A stretch of 64,000 nt of DNA from CAZEHS01 sp964424355. GTDB lineage: Bacteria; Bacillota; Clostridia; Peptostreptococcales; Acidaminobacteraceae. This document shows positions 1-7,298 of the stretch, piece after piece (the first letter of the stretch is position 1; each line of letters opens with the position of its first letter). Location of the stretch: the NCBI GenBank assembly GCA_964424355.1, contig CAYRIO010000001.1, positions 310,001-374,000 of the forward strand. The letters run 5' to 3'. The position numbers and the translations under genes are program-made. The notes beneath the pieces were generated by a model, which worked only from the letters and a program-made list of their open reading frames with translations, was not told where the DNA came from and made no database searches.

Positions 1-1
1 T

Positions 2-346
2 CTGGAAGATATCCTTGCGGCCGGTAAGGTCGTCAAAGGGATTACGGTCGTTACACACAAGGCTCAGGGACTTGACATGAACACGCTCAGGAATCTGGGT
101 GACCAGCTGAAGGATCGTCTGCCCTGTGCCCTGATCGTGCTGGCCAATGTGGAGGCGGATAAGGTTACCTTCATTGCAATGGCTACAGACGCCGCAATAG
201 CGGCAGGTGCCCATGCCGGCAACGTGATTCGCGAGGTGGCCAAGGTCGCCGGCGGAAGTGGCGGTGGGAAACCCAATACAGCCCAAGCCGGCGGGAAAGA
301 TCCTTCACAAACCGATGCGGCACTGTTAAAAGCATACGAATTCTAA
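2..346 (+). CDS. alaS: Alanyl-tRNA synthetase, C-terminal end (partial)
   Basis: The frame is open from the first bases of the window and stops at 344-346, so this is the 3' end of a longer gene. The 114 visible residues match the C-terminal DHHA1-type domain of AlaRS. They include the conserved alternation of 'ADKVTFIAMATDAAIAAGAHAGNVI' type residues and the glycine-rich GGSGGGKP tail that ends bacterial AlaRS. In the family this region helps orient tRNA-Ala and supports editing of mischarged Ser or Gly. AlaRS followed by ireB, ruvX and yrzB is a standard Firmicute gene order, which supports the call. The catalytic and editing domains lie outside the window. Confidence 0.95.
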   Translation: MEDILAAGKVVKGITVVTHKAQGLDMNTLRNLGDQLKDRLPCALIVLANVEADKVTFIAMATDAAIAAGAHAGNVIREVAKVAGGSGGGKPNTAQAGGKDPSQTDAALLKAYEF

Positions 347-365
347 ATTCTTTGAATATGTTTAA

Positions 366-493
366 GTCTGTCTTTGCGAGGAGTATAACGAAGCGGCAAT
401 CTCTCCCTTGGATTTCAATGTGCCATACTAAAGTTATGCGATATTGGCAAAGAGAGAGATTGCCGCGGGCCTGCGACCCTCGCAAAGACAGAC
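366..493. repeat. Palindromic repeat, copy A
   Basis: Imperfect palindrome of about 128 bp between alaS and ireB. The outer arms are a perfect 16-bp inverted repeat (366-381 with 478-493, GTCTGTCTTTGCGAGG). A second perfect 13-bp pair lies inside (393-405 with 454-466, GCGGCAATCTCTC). The central loop is 48 nt without a gene. The same arm sequence recurs near 3.1-3.5, 9.25-9.34 and 33.05-33.16 kb. The transcript would fold into a long hairpin, but there is no U-tract, so a plain terminator is unlikely. Confidence 0.9.
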
Positions 494-514
494 AATTTAA
501 AAATAACTGATAAT

Positions 515-531
515 CCCCATGACTTATGGGG
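515..531. repeat. Short inverted repeat upstream of ireB
   Basis: CCCCAT (515-520) and ATGGGG (526-531) form a perfect 6-bp inverted repeat with a 5-nt loop, about 30 nt before the ireB start. It could be an operator or a 5'-UTR hairpin. The sequence offers no way to choose. Confidence 0.4.
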
Positions 532-564
532 TATACCATAACTAACACGATGGGAGGCGATACT

Positions 565-831
565 ATGAACAGCGATATGAGCAGAACAATGAAATTCGCG
601 CCGGAAAAAGAGCAGGAAGTAGAAATCCGCGAAATCCTTACAGAGGTCTACGAAGCTCTTAAATCAAAGGGATACAACCCGGTTAATCAAATGACCGGCT
701 ACCTGTTATCCGGAGATCCTACCTACATCACCTCTCACAACAACGCCAGAAGCCTGATCCGCAAGGTTGAACGGGATGATCTGGTTGAAGCGCTCTTAAA
801 CTACTTTATGGAAACAGGAAGCGAGAAATAA
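565..831 (+). CDS. ireB: IreB family regulatory phosphoprotein (UPF0297/DUF965)
   Basis: Eighty-eight residues with the family's hallmark order: TMKF near the N-terminus, EVYEALKSKGYNP, the NQMTGYLLSGDPTYITSHNNAR core and a C-terminal VEALLNYF helix. In Enterococcus, IreB is a substrate of the Ser/Thr kinase IreK and influences cell-wall stress resistance; here the role is inferred from family. An in-frame ATG at 550 is followed by GGGAGG, which serves as the ribosome-binding site for the ATG at 565, so 565 is the start. The stop overlaps the next start as TAATG (829-833), implying translational coupling with the aldo/keto reductase. Confidence 0.92.
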   Translation: MNSDMSRTMKFAPEKEQEVEIREILTEVYEALKSKGYNPVNQMTGYLLSGDPTYITSHNNARSLIRKVERDDLVEALLNYFMETGSEK

Positions 832-1781
832 TGGAAGAGCGACTTTTAGGCGGGACCGGCATCTCGGTTTCCCGCCTTTGCTTTGGGGCATTGACGATCA
901 GTCCCTTGCAAGCCAACCTGACCCTTGAGAATGGCGCGGACATCATTGCCCGTGCCATAGAAAAAGGGGTGAATTTCATCGATACAGCGGAGCTCTATGG
1001 CACGCTGCCCATGATTCGAAGAGCTATGTTCCAAACAGGTAAAAAGGACCTGGTCGTTGCGACCAAATCCTACGCTTATTCTGTGCAGACTGCTGAAAAG
1101 AGCCTGAGAAAGGCTCTTAAGGATCTGAACCGGGATTACGTGGATGTATTTCTTCTTCATGAACAGGAAAGTGATTTTACCTTAAAAGGTCACTGGGAAG
1201 CCGTGGAATATCTCATCCGCATGAAAGAAGCCGGTCATATTCGGGCAGTAGGACTTTCAACCCATTATATCGCCGCTGTGAAGGCAGCCAACAAAGTGCC
1301 TGAAATAGAGGTTCTGCATCCGCTGTTCAATATCAGGGGGCTGGGGATCCAGGACGGTACCGTTGAAGAAATGGCTCATCATCTGGAAATCGCCAAGGCA
1401 TCAGGCAAAGGGATCTACGGCATGAAACCCTTAGGGGGAGGCAACCTGATTCCACAGGCGGCCGAGTGTCTTTCCTGGGCCATCAGCCGTGATTTTCTGG
1501 ATTCAATCGCGTTGGGAATGCAGTATCAGGAAGAAGTAGATGCCAATGTGGCATTCTTTGAAACAGGCTCATTCCCTGAAAGCGTCAGTTTAGAAATCCA
1601 AAACAGAAAACGCAGGCTGATGATCCATGATTGGTGCTGCCGATGCGGTTCTTGCCTGGACAAGTGCTCCAGCCGTGCGCTGAGTCTGGGCGAAAAAACC
1701 GTCGAGGTGGACCCGGACAAATGCGTACTCTGCGGCTATTGCGGTGCCGCGTGCCCAAGCCTCTGCATAAAGGTGATCTGA
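831..1781 (+). CDS. Aldo/keto reductase with C-terminal di-cluster ferredoxin domain
   Basis: 316 residues. Positions 1 to about 255 form an aldo/keto reductase barrel with the tetrad Asp51, Tyr56, Lys79 and His110 (DTAELYG, ATKSY, VFLLHE). The last 50 residues hold two CxxCxxCxxxC motifs (WCCRCGSCLDKC and CVLCGYCGAAC), which should bind two [4Fe-4S] clusters. This fusion is widespread in anaerobes as a predicted oxidoreductase, but the substrate is unknown. The ferredoxin tail suggests electrons exchanged with ferredoxin as well as, or instead of, NAD(P)H. It sits between ireB and ruvX and overlaps both by single-base TAATG/TGATG junctions, so it is translated with housekeeping genes to which it has no obvious functional tie. 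Confidence 0.9.
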   Translation: MEERLLGGTGISVSRLCFGALTISPLQANLTLENGADIIARAIEKGVNFIDTAELYGTLPMIRRAMFQTGKKDLVVATKSYAYSVQTAEKSLRKALKDLNRDYVDVFLLHEQESDFTLKGHWEAVEYLIRMKEAGHIRAVGLSTHYIAAVKAANKVPEIEVLHPLFNIRGLGIQDGTVEEMAHHLEIAKASGKGIYGMKPLGGGNLIPQAAECLSWAISRDFLDSIALGMQYQEEVDANVAFFETGSFPESVSLEIQNRKRRLMIHDWCCRCGSCLDKCSSRALSLGEKTVEVDPDKCVLCGYCGAACPSLCIKVI

Positions 1782-2239
1782 TGAGACTGATGGGACTGGA
1801 TGTAGGGGATAAAACAATCGGGGTGGCGCTTTCGGATCCTTTAGGCATGATGACCTACGGGTTGGAAACCATTATGCGGACCACACTGGAAAGGGATATG
1901 GGGCGCATCGTCCAGCTGATCCTGGAACACGGGGTAACGGAAGTGGTCGTTGGCCTGCCTCTGAATATGAACGATTCGGTGGGTCCCCGGGCAGAAAAAT
2001 CAATTTCCTTCTCGAAGCAATTGATCAAGCGCCTAAAATATTCGCAATCGCTCCAAGGCAAAGAGATTTCCGTTGTATTGTGGGATGAACGCTTGTCCAC
2101 GGTGCAGGCAGAACAACTGCTCCTGGAAGCGGACATGTCTCGGAAAAAGAGAAAGACCATCATCGATAAAATGGCCGCCGCAGCATTCCTGCAGGCGTAT
2201 CTGGAACATTTAAAACACGGAGGGCACCATGGACAATAA
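1781..2239 (+). CDS. ruvX: Pre-16S rRNA nuclease / Holliday-junction-resolvase-like YqgF
   Basis: 152 residues of the YqgF/RuvX RNase H-fold family: N-terminal LMGLDVGDKTIGVA with catalytic Asp7, the GLPLNMN loop, the WDERLSTVQAE motif with acidic and Ser/Thr residues, and a C-terminal KxxIDKMAAAAFLQ helix. The family matures the 5' end of 16S rRNA in E. coli and may also act on branched DNA. An open frame extends upstream, but AAGGTGATCT at 1770-1779 places the start at ATG 1781, overlapping the stop of the preceding gene by one base. The gene is essential in many bacteria and its position next to ireB and yrzB is conserved. Confidence 0.93.
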   Translation: MRLMGLDVGDKTIGVALSDPLGMMTYGLETIMRTTLERDMGRIVQLILEHGVTEVVVGLPLNMNDSVGPRAEKSISFSKQLIKRLKYSQSLQGKEISVVLWDERLSTVQAEQLLLEADMSRKKRKTIIDKMAAAAFLQAYLEHLKHGGHHGQ

Positions 2240-2495
2240 CTTTTTCACTTTCTACGACGAAGAGGGAAATGAAATCATGTTTGAACTGGTTGCCAGCTTC
2301 AAAGTGAATGATACGGATTATGCACTGCTGCGCCCGGAGGATTCCCCTGAGGACGAGGTCATCGTCTGCCGTGTTACCCATGAAAATGGAGAAGAAGTGC
2401 TGGAACTGGTCACTGACGAAGAAGAAATCATGATGGCATTTGAATCCTATGAGGAATTGGCAGATGAGGCTACTGGGCAAAAGCGCCCTTCCTGA
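2229..2495 (+). CDS. DUF1292 (UPF0473, YrzB-like) protein
   Basis: Small acidic protein of 88 residues beginning MDNNFFTFYDEEGNE. The YDEEGNEIMFELV...YALLRPED...EDEVIVCRV pattern is typical of the YrzB family that follows ruvX in Firmicutes. The function of the family is not established. It overlaps the ruvX 3' end by 11 bases and probably shares its transcript. The C-terminal third is rich in Glu and Asp. Confidence 0.88.
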   Translation: MDNNFFTFYDEEGNEIMFELVASFKVNDTDYALLRPEDSPEDEVIVCRVTHENGEEVLELVTDEEEIMMAFESYEELADEATGQKRPS

Positions 2496-2524
2496 TTGCA
2501 AAAAAAAGGATTCTATGGTACAAT
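2496..2524 (+). promoter_or_regulatory. Candidate sigma-A promoter for fur
   Basis: TTGCAA (2496-2501), a 17-bp spacer and TACAAT (2519-2524) lie immediately after the yrzB-like stop and about 50 bp before the fur coding region. The spacing is ideal, with four of six and five of six matches to consensus. It would let fur be transcribed independently of the upstream operon. Confidence 0.6.
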
Positions 2525-2574
2525 TCAATTAATAATTATTTGCAGTTGATAATCTAAGAGAAGGATGTGTCGTT

Positions 2575-3018
2575 ATTATTACTGATCAGCTCAGAGAGCG
2601 CCTCAAACAAAAGGGCTACAAACTGACTCCCCAGCGCAGGGCAATACTTGATGCCGTGGTGGAGAACATAGGAAAACATCTGTCTACTGAAGAAATCTAT
2701 GACATTGTTAAGATCGGGTGTCCTGAAATCGGTCTGGCAACAGTTTACCGCACTCTCTTTCTGCTTAGTGAAATGGGCATTCTATCCAAACTCAGCCTGG
2801 ATGACGGTTGTGTTCGATACGAACTGAATCTTCACGAGGAGGATCACCAGCATCATCACCTGATATGCACCGGTTGCGGTGAAGTCATTGAGGTGGTCAT
2901 GGATCTGTTGGAATCCTTGGAAGATGAAATAGAGAGAAACTATGAGTTTAAAATCAGCGATCACAAGGTGAAGTTTTTTGGAAAATGCAAGAAATGCAGG
3001 TCAACTCAAAGCGTATGA
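2575..3018 (+). CDS. Fur family metalloregulator, apparent AUU start
   Basis: 147 residues if started at ATT 2575. The N-terminal winged helix reads LRERLKQKGYKLTPQRRAIL and continues with STEEIYDIV and the recognition helix GLATVYRTLFLL. The metal region is HQHHHLICTGCGEVIE, and a second CxxC (GKCKKC) sits at the C-terminus for structural zinc. This fits Fur or PerR; the metal cannot be decided. The reading frame has an in-frame stop at 2533-2535 and no ATG, GTG or TTG before the conserved helix. The first conventional start, GTG 2656, would delete about 27 residues of the DNA-binding domain. GAGAAGGA (2558-2565) is spaced nine bases before ATT 2575, so a non-canonical ATT start is the best reading; ATT 2578 is possible. 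Confidence 0.88.
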   Translation: MITDQLRERLKQKGYKLTPQRRAILDAVVENIGKHLSTEEIYDIVKIGCPEIGLATVYRTLFLLSEMGILSKLSLDDGCVRYELNLHEEDHQHHHLICTGCGEVIEVVMDLLESLEDEIERNYEFKISDHKVKFFGKCKKCRSTQSV

Positions 3019-3025
3019 TTATCAG

Positions 3026-3057
3026 GCTGTTGGGATTTTCATCCTGACAGCTTTTTT
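3026..3057 (+). terminator. Rho-independent terminator after fur
   Basis: A GCTGTTGGG/CCTGACAGC stem (nine pairs including two G-U) with an ATTTTCAT-type loop is followed by a run of six T. It lies 10 bases after the fur stop and separates fur from the GIY-YIG repeat element. Confidence 0.8.
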
Positions 3058-3096
3058 AGAGTGAGTAGTCTTGTTTTGCAAGGGCGAATTTTATCT

Positions 3097-3497
3097 TGTC
3101 TTTGCGAGGAGTAAAGCGACGCGGCAATCTCTCCCTTATCTTTCGAGGTGTATATGGACGACCGGTTGTACTGTGTTTACATCCTTTCAAACAAGTCAAA
3201 TACCGTGCTGTATGTAGGTGTTACAAATGATCTTAGCCGTAGGACCTATGAACATAAACAAAGCATCGTAAAAGGATTCACATCAAAGTACCAAGTTAAC
3301 AAACTGGTGTATTATGAAGCTGGAAAAGACGTTGGAGAAATAATCCAAAGAGAAAAACAGATTAAAAGCGGTTCAAGAGCAAAAAAGAATGAACTTATTA
3401 ATGCATTTAATCCAAAATGGGAAGATATGTATGAGATGATACTCTGAAAAACATATGATTTAAAGGGAGAGATCGCCACGCGTTGCTCGCGAAGACA
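3097..3497. mobile_element. Palindromic repeat copy B carrying a GIY-YIG gene in its loop
   Basis: The left arm (3097-3137, TGTCTTTGCGAGGAG...GCGGCAATCTCTCCCTT) and right arm (3463-3497, AAGGGAGAGATCGCC...GCGAAGACA) are inverted copies of the repeat seen as a short hairpin at 366-493. Here the 325-nt interior holds one complete GIY-YIG nuclease gene and almost nothing else. The 35-bp right arm is identical, reverse-complemented, to 9247-9281. The arrangement looks like an autonomous element from which short palindromes derive. No clear target-site duplication is visible at the ends. Confidence 0.7.
3154..3447 (+). CDS. Single-domain GIY-YIG endonuclease (COG2827/UPF0213-like)
   Basis: 97 residues forming one GIY-YIG domain: YCVYILSNK carries the 'GIY' strand as VYI, LYVGVTN carries the 'YIG' strand as YVG, then LSRRTYEHK supplies the conserved Arg and IIQREKQIKSGSRAKK the Glu helix. 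Such small proteins cut DNA in characterised relatives, but targets are mostly unknown. GAGGTG at 3145-3150 favours ATG 3154 over GTG 3148, which lies inside it. The gene is flanked closely by the two arms of a palindromic repeat, with 16 bases from the left arm and 15 to the right arm. It is A-rich compared with its neighbours, consistent with transfer. A role in spreading or maintaining the repeat is inference. Confidence 0.88.
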   Translation: MDDRLYCVYILSNKSNTVLYVGVTNDLSRRTYEHKQSIVKGFTSKYQVNKLVYYEAGKDVGEIIQREKQIKSGSRAKKNELINAFNPKWEDMYEMIL

Positions 3498-3560
3498 CCC
3501 TTGAATAACGACAGTATTTGGCGACCGGAAACCGGCGCCACAAGAAAAAGAGGAGAAAAA

Positions 3561-5237
3561 ATGACAGTTAAGAAAGCAAGAGAAACTAAAGTAAGAATCG
3601 TCCCCCTCGGTGGGATGAACGAAATCGGCAAGAATATGACCGCCGTTGAAATCAATGACGAAATCATCGTCATCGATTCCGGGATCAAATTCCCTGATGA
3701 AGAAATGTTCGGAATAGACGTGATCATTCCGGATATCACGTACCTCATCAAAAACAAATCAAAGGTTAAAGGGATTTTCCTGACTCACGGCCATGAGGAT
3801 CACATCGGTGGTCTGCCTTATGTCCTGAAAGAACTGAATGTGCCTGTCTACGGGACCCGCCTGACTCTGGGCCTGGTAGAAAACAAGCTGAAGGAACATA
3901 CCTCCCTGAAAAACGTTCGTTTGCAGGTGGTTAAACAGGGTCAAAAGCTGAAGGTCGGGGCTTTTGAGATTGATTTCATCCGCGTCAGCCACAGTATACC
4001 GGATGCAGTCTGTCTGGCAATCACAACCCCATTGGGTGTAATCATCCACTCCGGAGACTTCAAAATCGACTATACACCGATCGATGGACAGATCATGGAT
4101 CTCCAGGCACTGGCGGAATACGGCAAGAACGGTGTGCTGCTGCTGATGGCAGACAGTACCAATGCTGAACGGCCCGGCCATACCATGAGCGAAAGCACAG
4201 TGGGGGACACCTTCGAGACCCTTTTCCGACATGCGCAAAACCGAATCATCGTGGCGTCTTTTGCCTCCAATATCCACCGGGTCCAGCAGATTGTCAATGC
4301 GGCCTATGATAACAACCGCAAGGTGGCCTTCACTGGCCGCAGCATGGTCAATGTTGTTGGGGTTGCCTCTGAGCTGGGCTACCTGAACATTCCGAAAGAC
4401 ACCCGGATTGAAGTGGAAGATATCAACCGTTACCCGGACAATGAGGTCTGTATCGTTACCACCGGCAGTCAAGGCGAGCCTATGGCGGCTTTGTCCCGCA
4501 TGGCCAGCGGCGATCACCGACAAATCGGCGTACAGCAAGGGGATCTGATCATTTTCTCATCCAGCCCTATTCCCGGTAATGAGAAAGGTATTAAGAAAGT
4601 AATCAACGGCCTTTTTGAAAGAGGAGCCGATGTTATCTACGAATCCCTGGCGGAGGTCCATGTATCCGGCCATGCTTGTCAGGAAGAGTTGAAGCTGTTC
4701 CATGCCCTTGTTAAACCGAAGTATTTCATTCCTGCTCACGGCGAATTCAGTCACCTGCGTCAACACGCCTTGTTGGCTGAACGGATGGGCATGAGCACGG
4801 ATAACATCTTTGTCATGGATATCGGGGAAGTCATGGAGTTCACCGAAGAGGGTGCTAAGCCTGGCAAGAAGGTTCAGAGCGGCATGACGATGATTGATGG
4901 CCTTGGCATCGGCGATGTGGGCAATATCGTGCTCAGAGACCGGAAAATGCTGGCTGAGGAAGGGCTGATCGTGGTTGTGGTTGCGCTTTCCAAAGAAACG
5001 CGGCAGCTGGTATCCGGTCCGGACATCATTTCCAGAGGCTTTGTGTATGTCCGTGAATCAGAAGAACTGATGAGCAAAACCCGGGATATCGTACGGGGCT
5101 CACTGGATAAATGTCAGAAAAAGAATGCCACAGAATGGTCGTCCTATAAGAATGTCATCAAGGATGATCTGAACAACTATTTCTACCAGACGATGAAACG
5201 CAGCCCAGTGATCCTGCCGATCATCATGGAAGTGTAA
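3561..5237 (+). CDS. rnj: Ribonuclease J
   Basis: 558 residues, the usual length. The beta-lactamase-fold metal site is HGHEDH (His76, His78, Asp80, His81), preceded by VRIVPLGGMNEIGKNM. The beta-CASP motifs follow (GDFKIDYTPIDG, DSTNAERPG, ASFASNIHRVQQI, TTGSQGEPMAAL, HVSGHA, PAHGEFSHLRQHALLA). RNase J is both a 5'-3' exonuclease and an endonuclease in mRNA turnover and rRNA maturation. The frame stays open upstream into the repeat arm, but AAAGAGGAG (3547-3555) sets the start at ATG 3561. The promoter must lie within or just after repeat copy B, so that element may have altered rnj expression. A ylbF-like gene follows at 27 nt. Confidence 0.95.
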   Translation: MTVKKARETKVRIVPLGGMNEIGKNMTAVEINDEIIVIDSGIKFPDEEMFGIDVIIPDITYLIKNKSKVKGIFLTHGHEDHIGGLPYVLKELNVPVYGTRLTLGLVENKLKEHTSLKNVRLQVVKQGQKLKVGAFEIDFIRVSHSIPDAVCLAITTPLGVIIHSGDFKIDYTPIDGQIMDLQALAEYGKNGVLLLMADSTNAERPGHTMSESTVGDTFETLFRHAQNRIIVASFASNIHRVQQIVNAAYDNNRKVAFTGRSMVNVVGVASELGYLNIPKDTRIEVEDINRYPDNEVCIVTTGSQGEPMAALSRMASGDHRQIGVQQGDLIIFSSSPIPGNEKGIKKVINGLFERGADVIYESLAEVHVSGHACQEELKLFHALVKPKYFIPAHGEFSHLRQHALLAERMGMSTDNIFVMDIGEVMEFTEEGAKPGKKVQSGMTMIDGLGIGDVGNIVLRDRKMLAEEGLIVVVVALSKETRQLVSGPDIISRGFVYVRESEELMSKTRDIVRGSLDKCQKKNATEWSSYKNVIKDDLNNYFYQTMKRSPVILPIIMEV

Positions 5238-5264
5238 CGCAAAATCTCTTTTGGAGGAAAAGCC

Positions 5265-5594
5265 ATGCAGAACGTATACGATGCGGCCCATACGTTGGCC
5301 CATGCCATCAAGGATTCAGAAGAATTCAAGAAGTTCAGGGAACTGGAAGAGGCGATTACAGCAAATGATTCCCTCAAGACCATGATTGGTGATATCCAGA
5401 AGCGGCGGATGGAAATTCAGGCGGCACAGCTCCAAGGCATTCAACCGGACCAAGATGTCCAGGAGAAATTTCAGGCGTTGGTTGCTGTCGCTGCAAAAGA
5501 TCCTACTGCTGCGGAATACCTGCAGGCAGAAATGCGGTTTAACCAATTGATGACGGACGTTTCCAAGATTCTTGGGGATGTAATGGGATTCTGA
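5265..5594 (+). CDS. YlbF/YmcA family protein (DUF964)
   Basis: 109 mostly helical residues: YDAAHTLAHAIKDSEEFKKFRELEEAI, LKTMIGDIQKRRMEIQAAQLQG and a C-terminal EMRFNQLMTDVSKILGDVMGF, the standard YlbF layout. In B. subtilis YlbF, YmcA and YaaT form a complex that modulates RNase Y activity, competence, biofilm and sporulation. The paralogue (YlbF versus YmcA) cannot be told from sequence alone. It follows rnj by 27 nt behind a strong TTTGGAGGAAAAG ribosome-binding site, so two RNA-decay factors are probably co-transcribed. Confidence 0.85.
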   Translation: MQNVYDAAHTLAHAIKDSEEFKKFRELEEAITANDSLKTMIGDIQKRRMEIQAAQLQGIQPDQDVQEKFQALVAVAAKDPTAAEYLQAEMRFNQLMTDVSKILGDVMGF

Positions 5595-5595
5595 T

Positions 5596-6606
5596 ATGCA
5601 AAAATGGATGGGTCTATTTCTGATTTTAATACTGTTGGGGGCTTCGGGGTGTTCCATGATCGCCCCAGTGGATGCTGTGAACCCGGGGAATCCTGATCCG
5701 GTTATTTTTGAGGTGCCTCAAGGCAGCGGGCTTTCGGCTATTGCCAAGCAATTGAAATCCAGTGAGCTCATCAAGAGTGAACTGGGTTTCAAACAGCAGG
5801 CAAAGCAGATGCAGGCTGAAACGGCCATGAAAGCCGGCACCTACGAGCTGAATCAAACCCTCACTGCCAGTGAAATCATCGCTAAAATGGTCGCTGGTGA
5901 GATCTATGTTGAAAAAGTGAAGGTCGTTATCCCGGAAGGCTATGAATTGAAGCAAATCGAAGAACGGCTGATTGAAGCGGGTCTGATTGATAAAGCGGAC
6001 TTCGAGGCGGCTATGGCCCAGGGACAATATGATTTCCCCATTGCCGCCGAGCTGCCTGACGGGAAAACACGGATGGAAGGTTTCCTGTTTCCGGCAACCT
6101 ATCAGATTCCTAAGAATGCCACAGAAGAAGAAATTGTCTCTCTGATGCTGGGCACCTTCAACAAGCATTTTAAAACCGCCTACTATGACCAGGCCAAGAA
6201 GATGAATTTCAGTGTTCTGGAAGTGGTTACCCTTGCCTCAATTGTTGAGCGGGAAGCAAAGCTTGATTCTGAGCGCGCTCTCATCGCCGGAGTCTTCCTC
6301 AACCGGCTTAAAATCAACAAGCAGCTGGAATCCTGCGCAACCATCCAGTATGCCCTGGGTGAACGGAAAACCCGGCTCTACTACAAGGATCTTGCGGTGG
6401 ATTCACCCTATAACACCTACAAGCATCGGGGCTTACCCCCCGGTCCTATAGCCTCACCGGGTGCCAAATCCATTGAAGCGGTTCTTTACCCGGAAGTTTC
6501 AGAGTATCTGTATTTTCGGACAACCGCAAAAGCGGATGGCAGTCACGATTTCAGTAAAACATTCCAGGAGCATCAACAGTCTGGGGATGGAGGCATAACA
6601 CCGTGA
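5596..6606 (+). CDS. mltG: Endolytic peptidoglycan transglycosylase MltG
   Basis: 336 residues. A hydrophobic N-terminus ends in LLGASGC, a lipobox-like sequence, so the protein may be lipid-anchored rather than the usual single-pass form. A LysM-like YceG subdomain follows (IFEVPQGSGLSAIAKQL), then the catalytic region with TLASIVEREAK, where Glu218 is the expected catalytic acid, and SPYNTYKHRGLPPGPIASPG. MltG cuts nascent glycan strands at the membrane and sets their length. The start is one base after the ylbF-like stop. The 3' end overlaps the next start as GTGA (6603-6606). Confidence 0.94.
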   Translation: MQKWMGLFLILILLGASGCSMIAPVDAVNPGNPDPVIFEVPQGSGLSAIAKQLKSSELIKSELGFKQQAKQMQAETAMKAGTYELNQTLTASEIIAKMVAGEIYVEKVKVVIPEGYELKQIEERLIEAGLIDKADFEAAMAQGQYDFPIAAELPDGKTRMEGFLFPATYQIPKNATEEEIVSLMLGTFNKHFKTAYYDQAKKMNFSVLEVVTLASIVEREAKLDSERALIAGVFLNRLKINKQLESCATIQYALGERKTRLYYKDLAVDSPYNTYKHRGLPPGPIASPGAKSIEAVLYPEVSEYLYFRTTAKADGSHDFSKTFQEHQQSGDGGITP

Positions 6607-7298
6607 ACCCAGAAACACAGCAGACAGAAATTCATGAGGGGGCTATCAATGCCCCCTTTATTGTCGAATATATCCGAGATTTGCTCCCGCCCATGACAGG
6701 GAAATTGGCGGAAATGGAGCAGGATGCCCAAATACGGCATATCCCGATTGTTCAGCCAGAGGTTGCCCGGTGGCTTCAGATCTTTATGAAAACCCGCCCA
6801 TTCTACAACGTGCTGGAGATTGGCACAGCGATCGGCTATTCAACCGCGATCCTGGCCCAAGGCCTTGCTCCGGGCGGGGTCATTGAGACCATTGAAATCA
6901 AAGAAGAACATTACCACCAGGCTGCCGAAAACCTCAAAGCCCTTGGCCTGCAGGAACGCGTTGTCCAGCACCTTGGAGATGCGGTCGATGTACTTCCCAC
7001 CCTGAAAGGTCCCTATGACCTGATCTTTATGGATGGGGCCAAAGGACAGTACCTGAAGTTTTTAGAGATTGTCGAGCCGTATCTGGTACTGGGTGCAGTC
7101 ATTTTGTCGGATAATGTGCTCTTTCGGGGCATGACCGCCAGCGATGCCTTGGTTAAGCGGCGCAAAAAAACCATTGTCACCCGGATGCGCACCTTCATGG
7201 ATTACCTGATGAAGGATGGCCCCTATGATACAGCCCTGTTGCCCTTGGGGGATGGCATGGCGCTCAGTGTATACAACAGGAGAGAAAATCATGACTGA
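6603..7298 (+). CDS. trmR: tRNA 5-hydroxyuridine O-methyltransferase (YrrM-type)
   Basis: 231 residues of the class I SAM-dependent O-methyltransferase family (COG4122). Visible are the SAM loop NVLEIGTAIGYSTAILA, the acidic end of strand 2 IETIEIKEEHYHQA, GDAVDVLP, and the metal-site region YDLIFMDGAKGQY and AVILSDNVLFRG. B. subtilis TrmR (YrrM) methylates ho5U34 to mo5U34 in tRNA. The call over a generic catechol-type enzyme rests on position: mltG-trmR-U32-udk is the conserved mltG/yrrM/yrrN-yrrO/udk order. The GTG start overlaps the mltG stop by four bases. Confidence 0.85.
   Translation: MNPETQQTEIHEGAINAPFIVEYIRDLLPPMTGKLAEMEQDAQIRHIPIVQPEVARWLQIFMKTRPFYNVLEIGTAIGYSTAILAQGLAPGGVIETIEIKEEHYHQAAENLKALGLQERVVQHLGDAVDVLPTLKGPYDLIFMDGAKGQYLKFLEIVEPYLVLGAVILSDNVLFRGMTASDALVKRRKKTIVTRMRTFMDYLMKDGPYDTALLPLGDGMALSVYNRRENHD

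Noticed and set aside
3759..4538. Long open frame (about 259 codons) on the minus strand inside rnj
   Set aside because: It is antisense to a strongly conserved RNase J, has no ribosome-binding site and no recognisable domain. Similar minus-strand frames inside speE, recN and dxs are also coding shadows.
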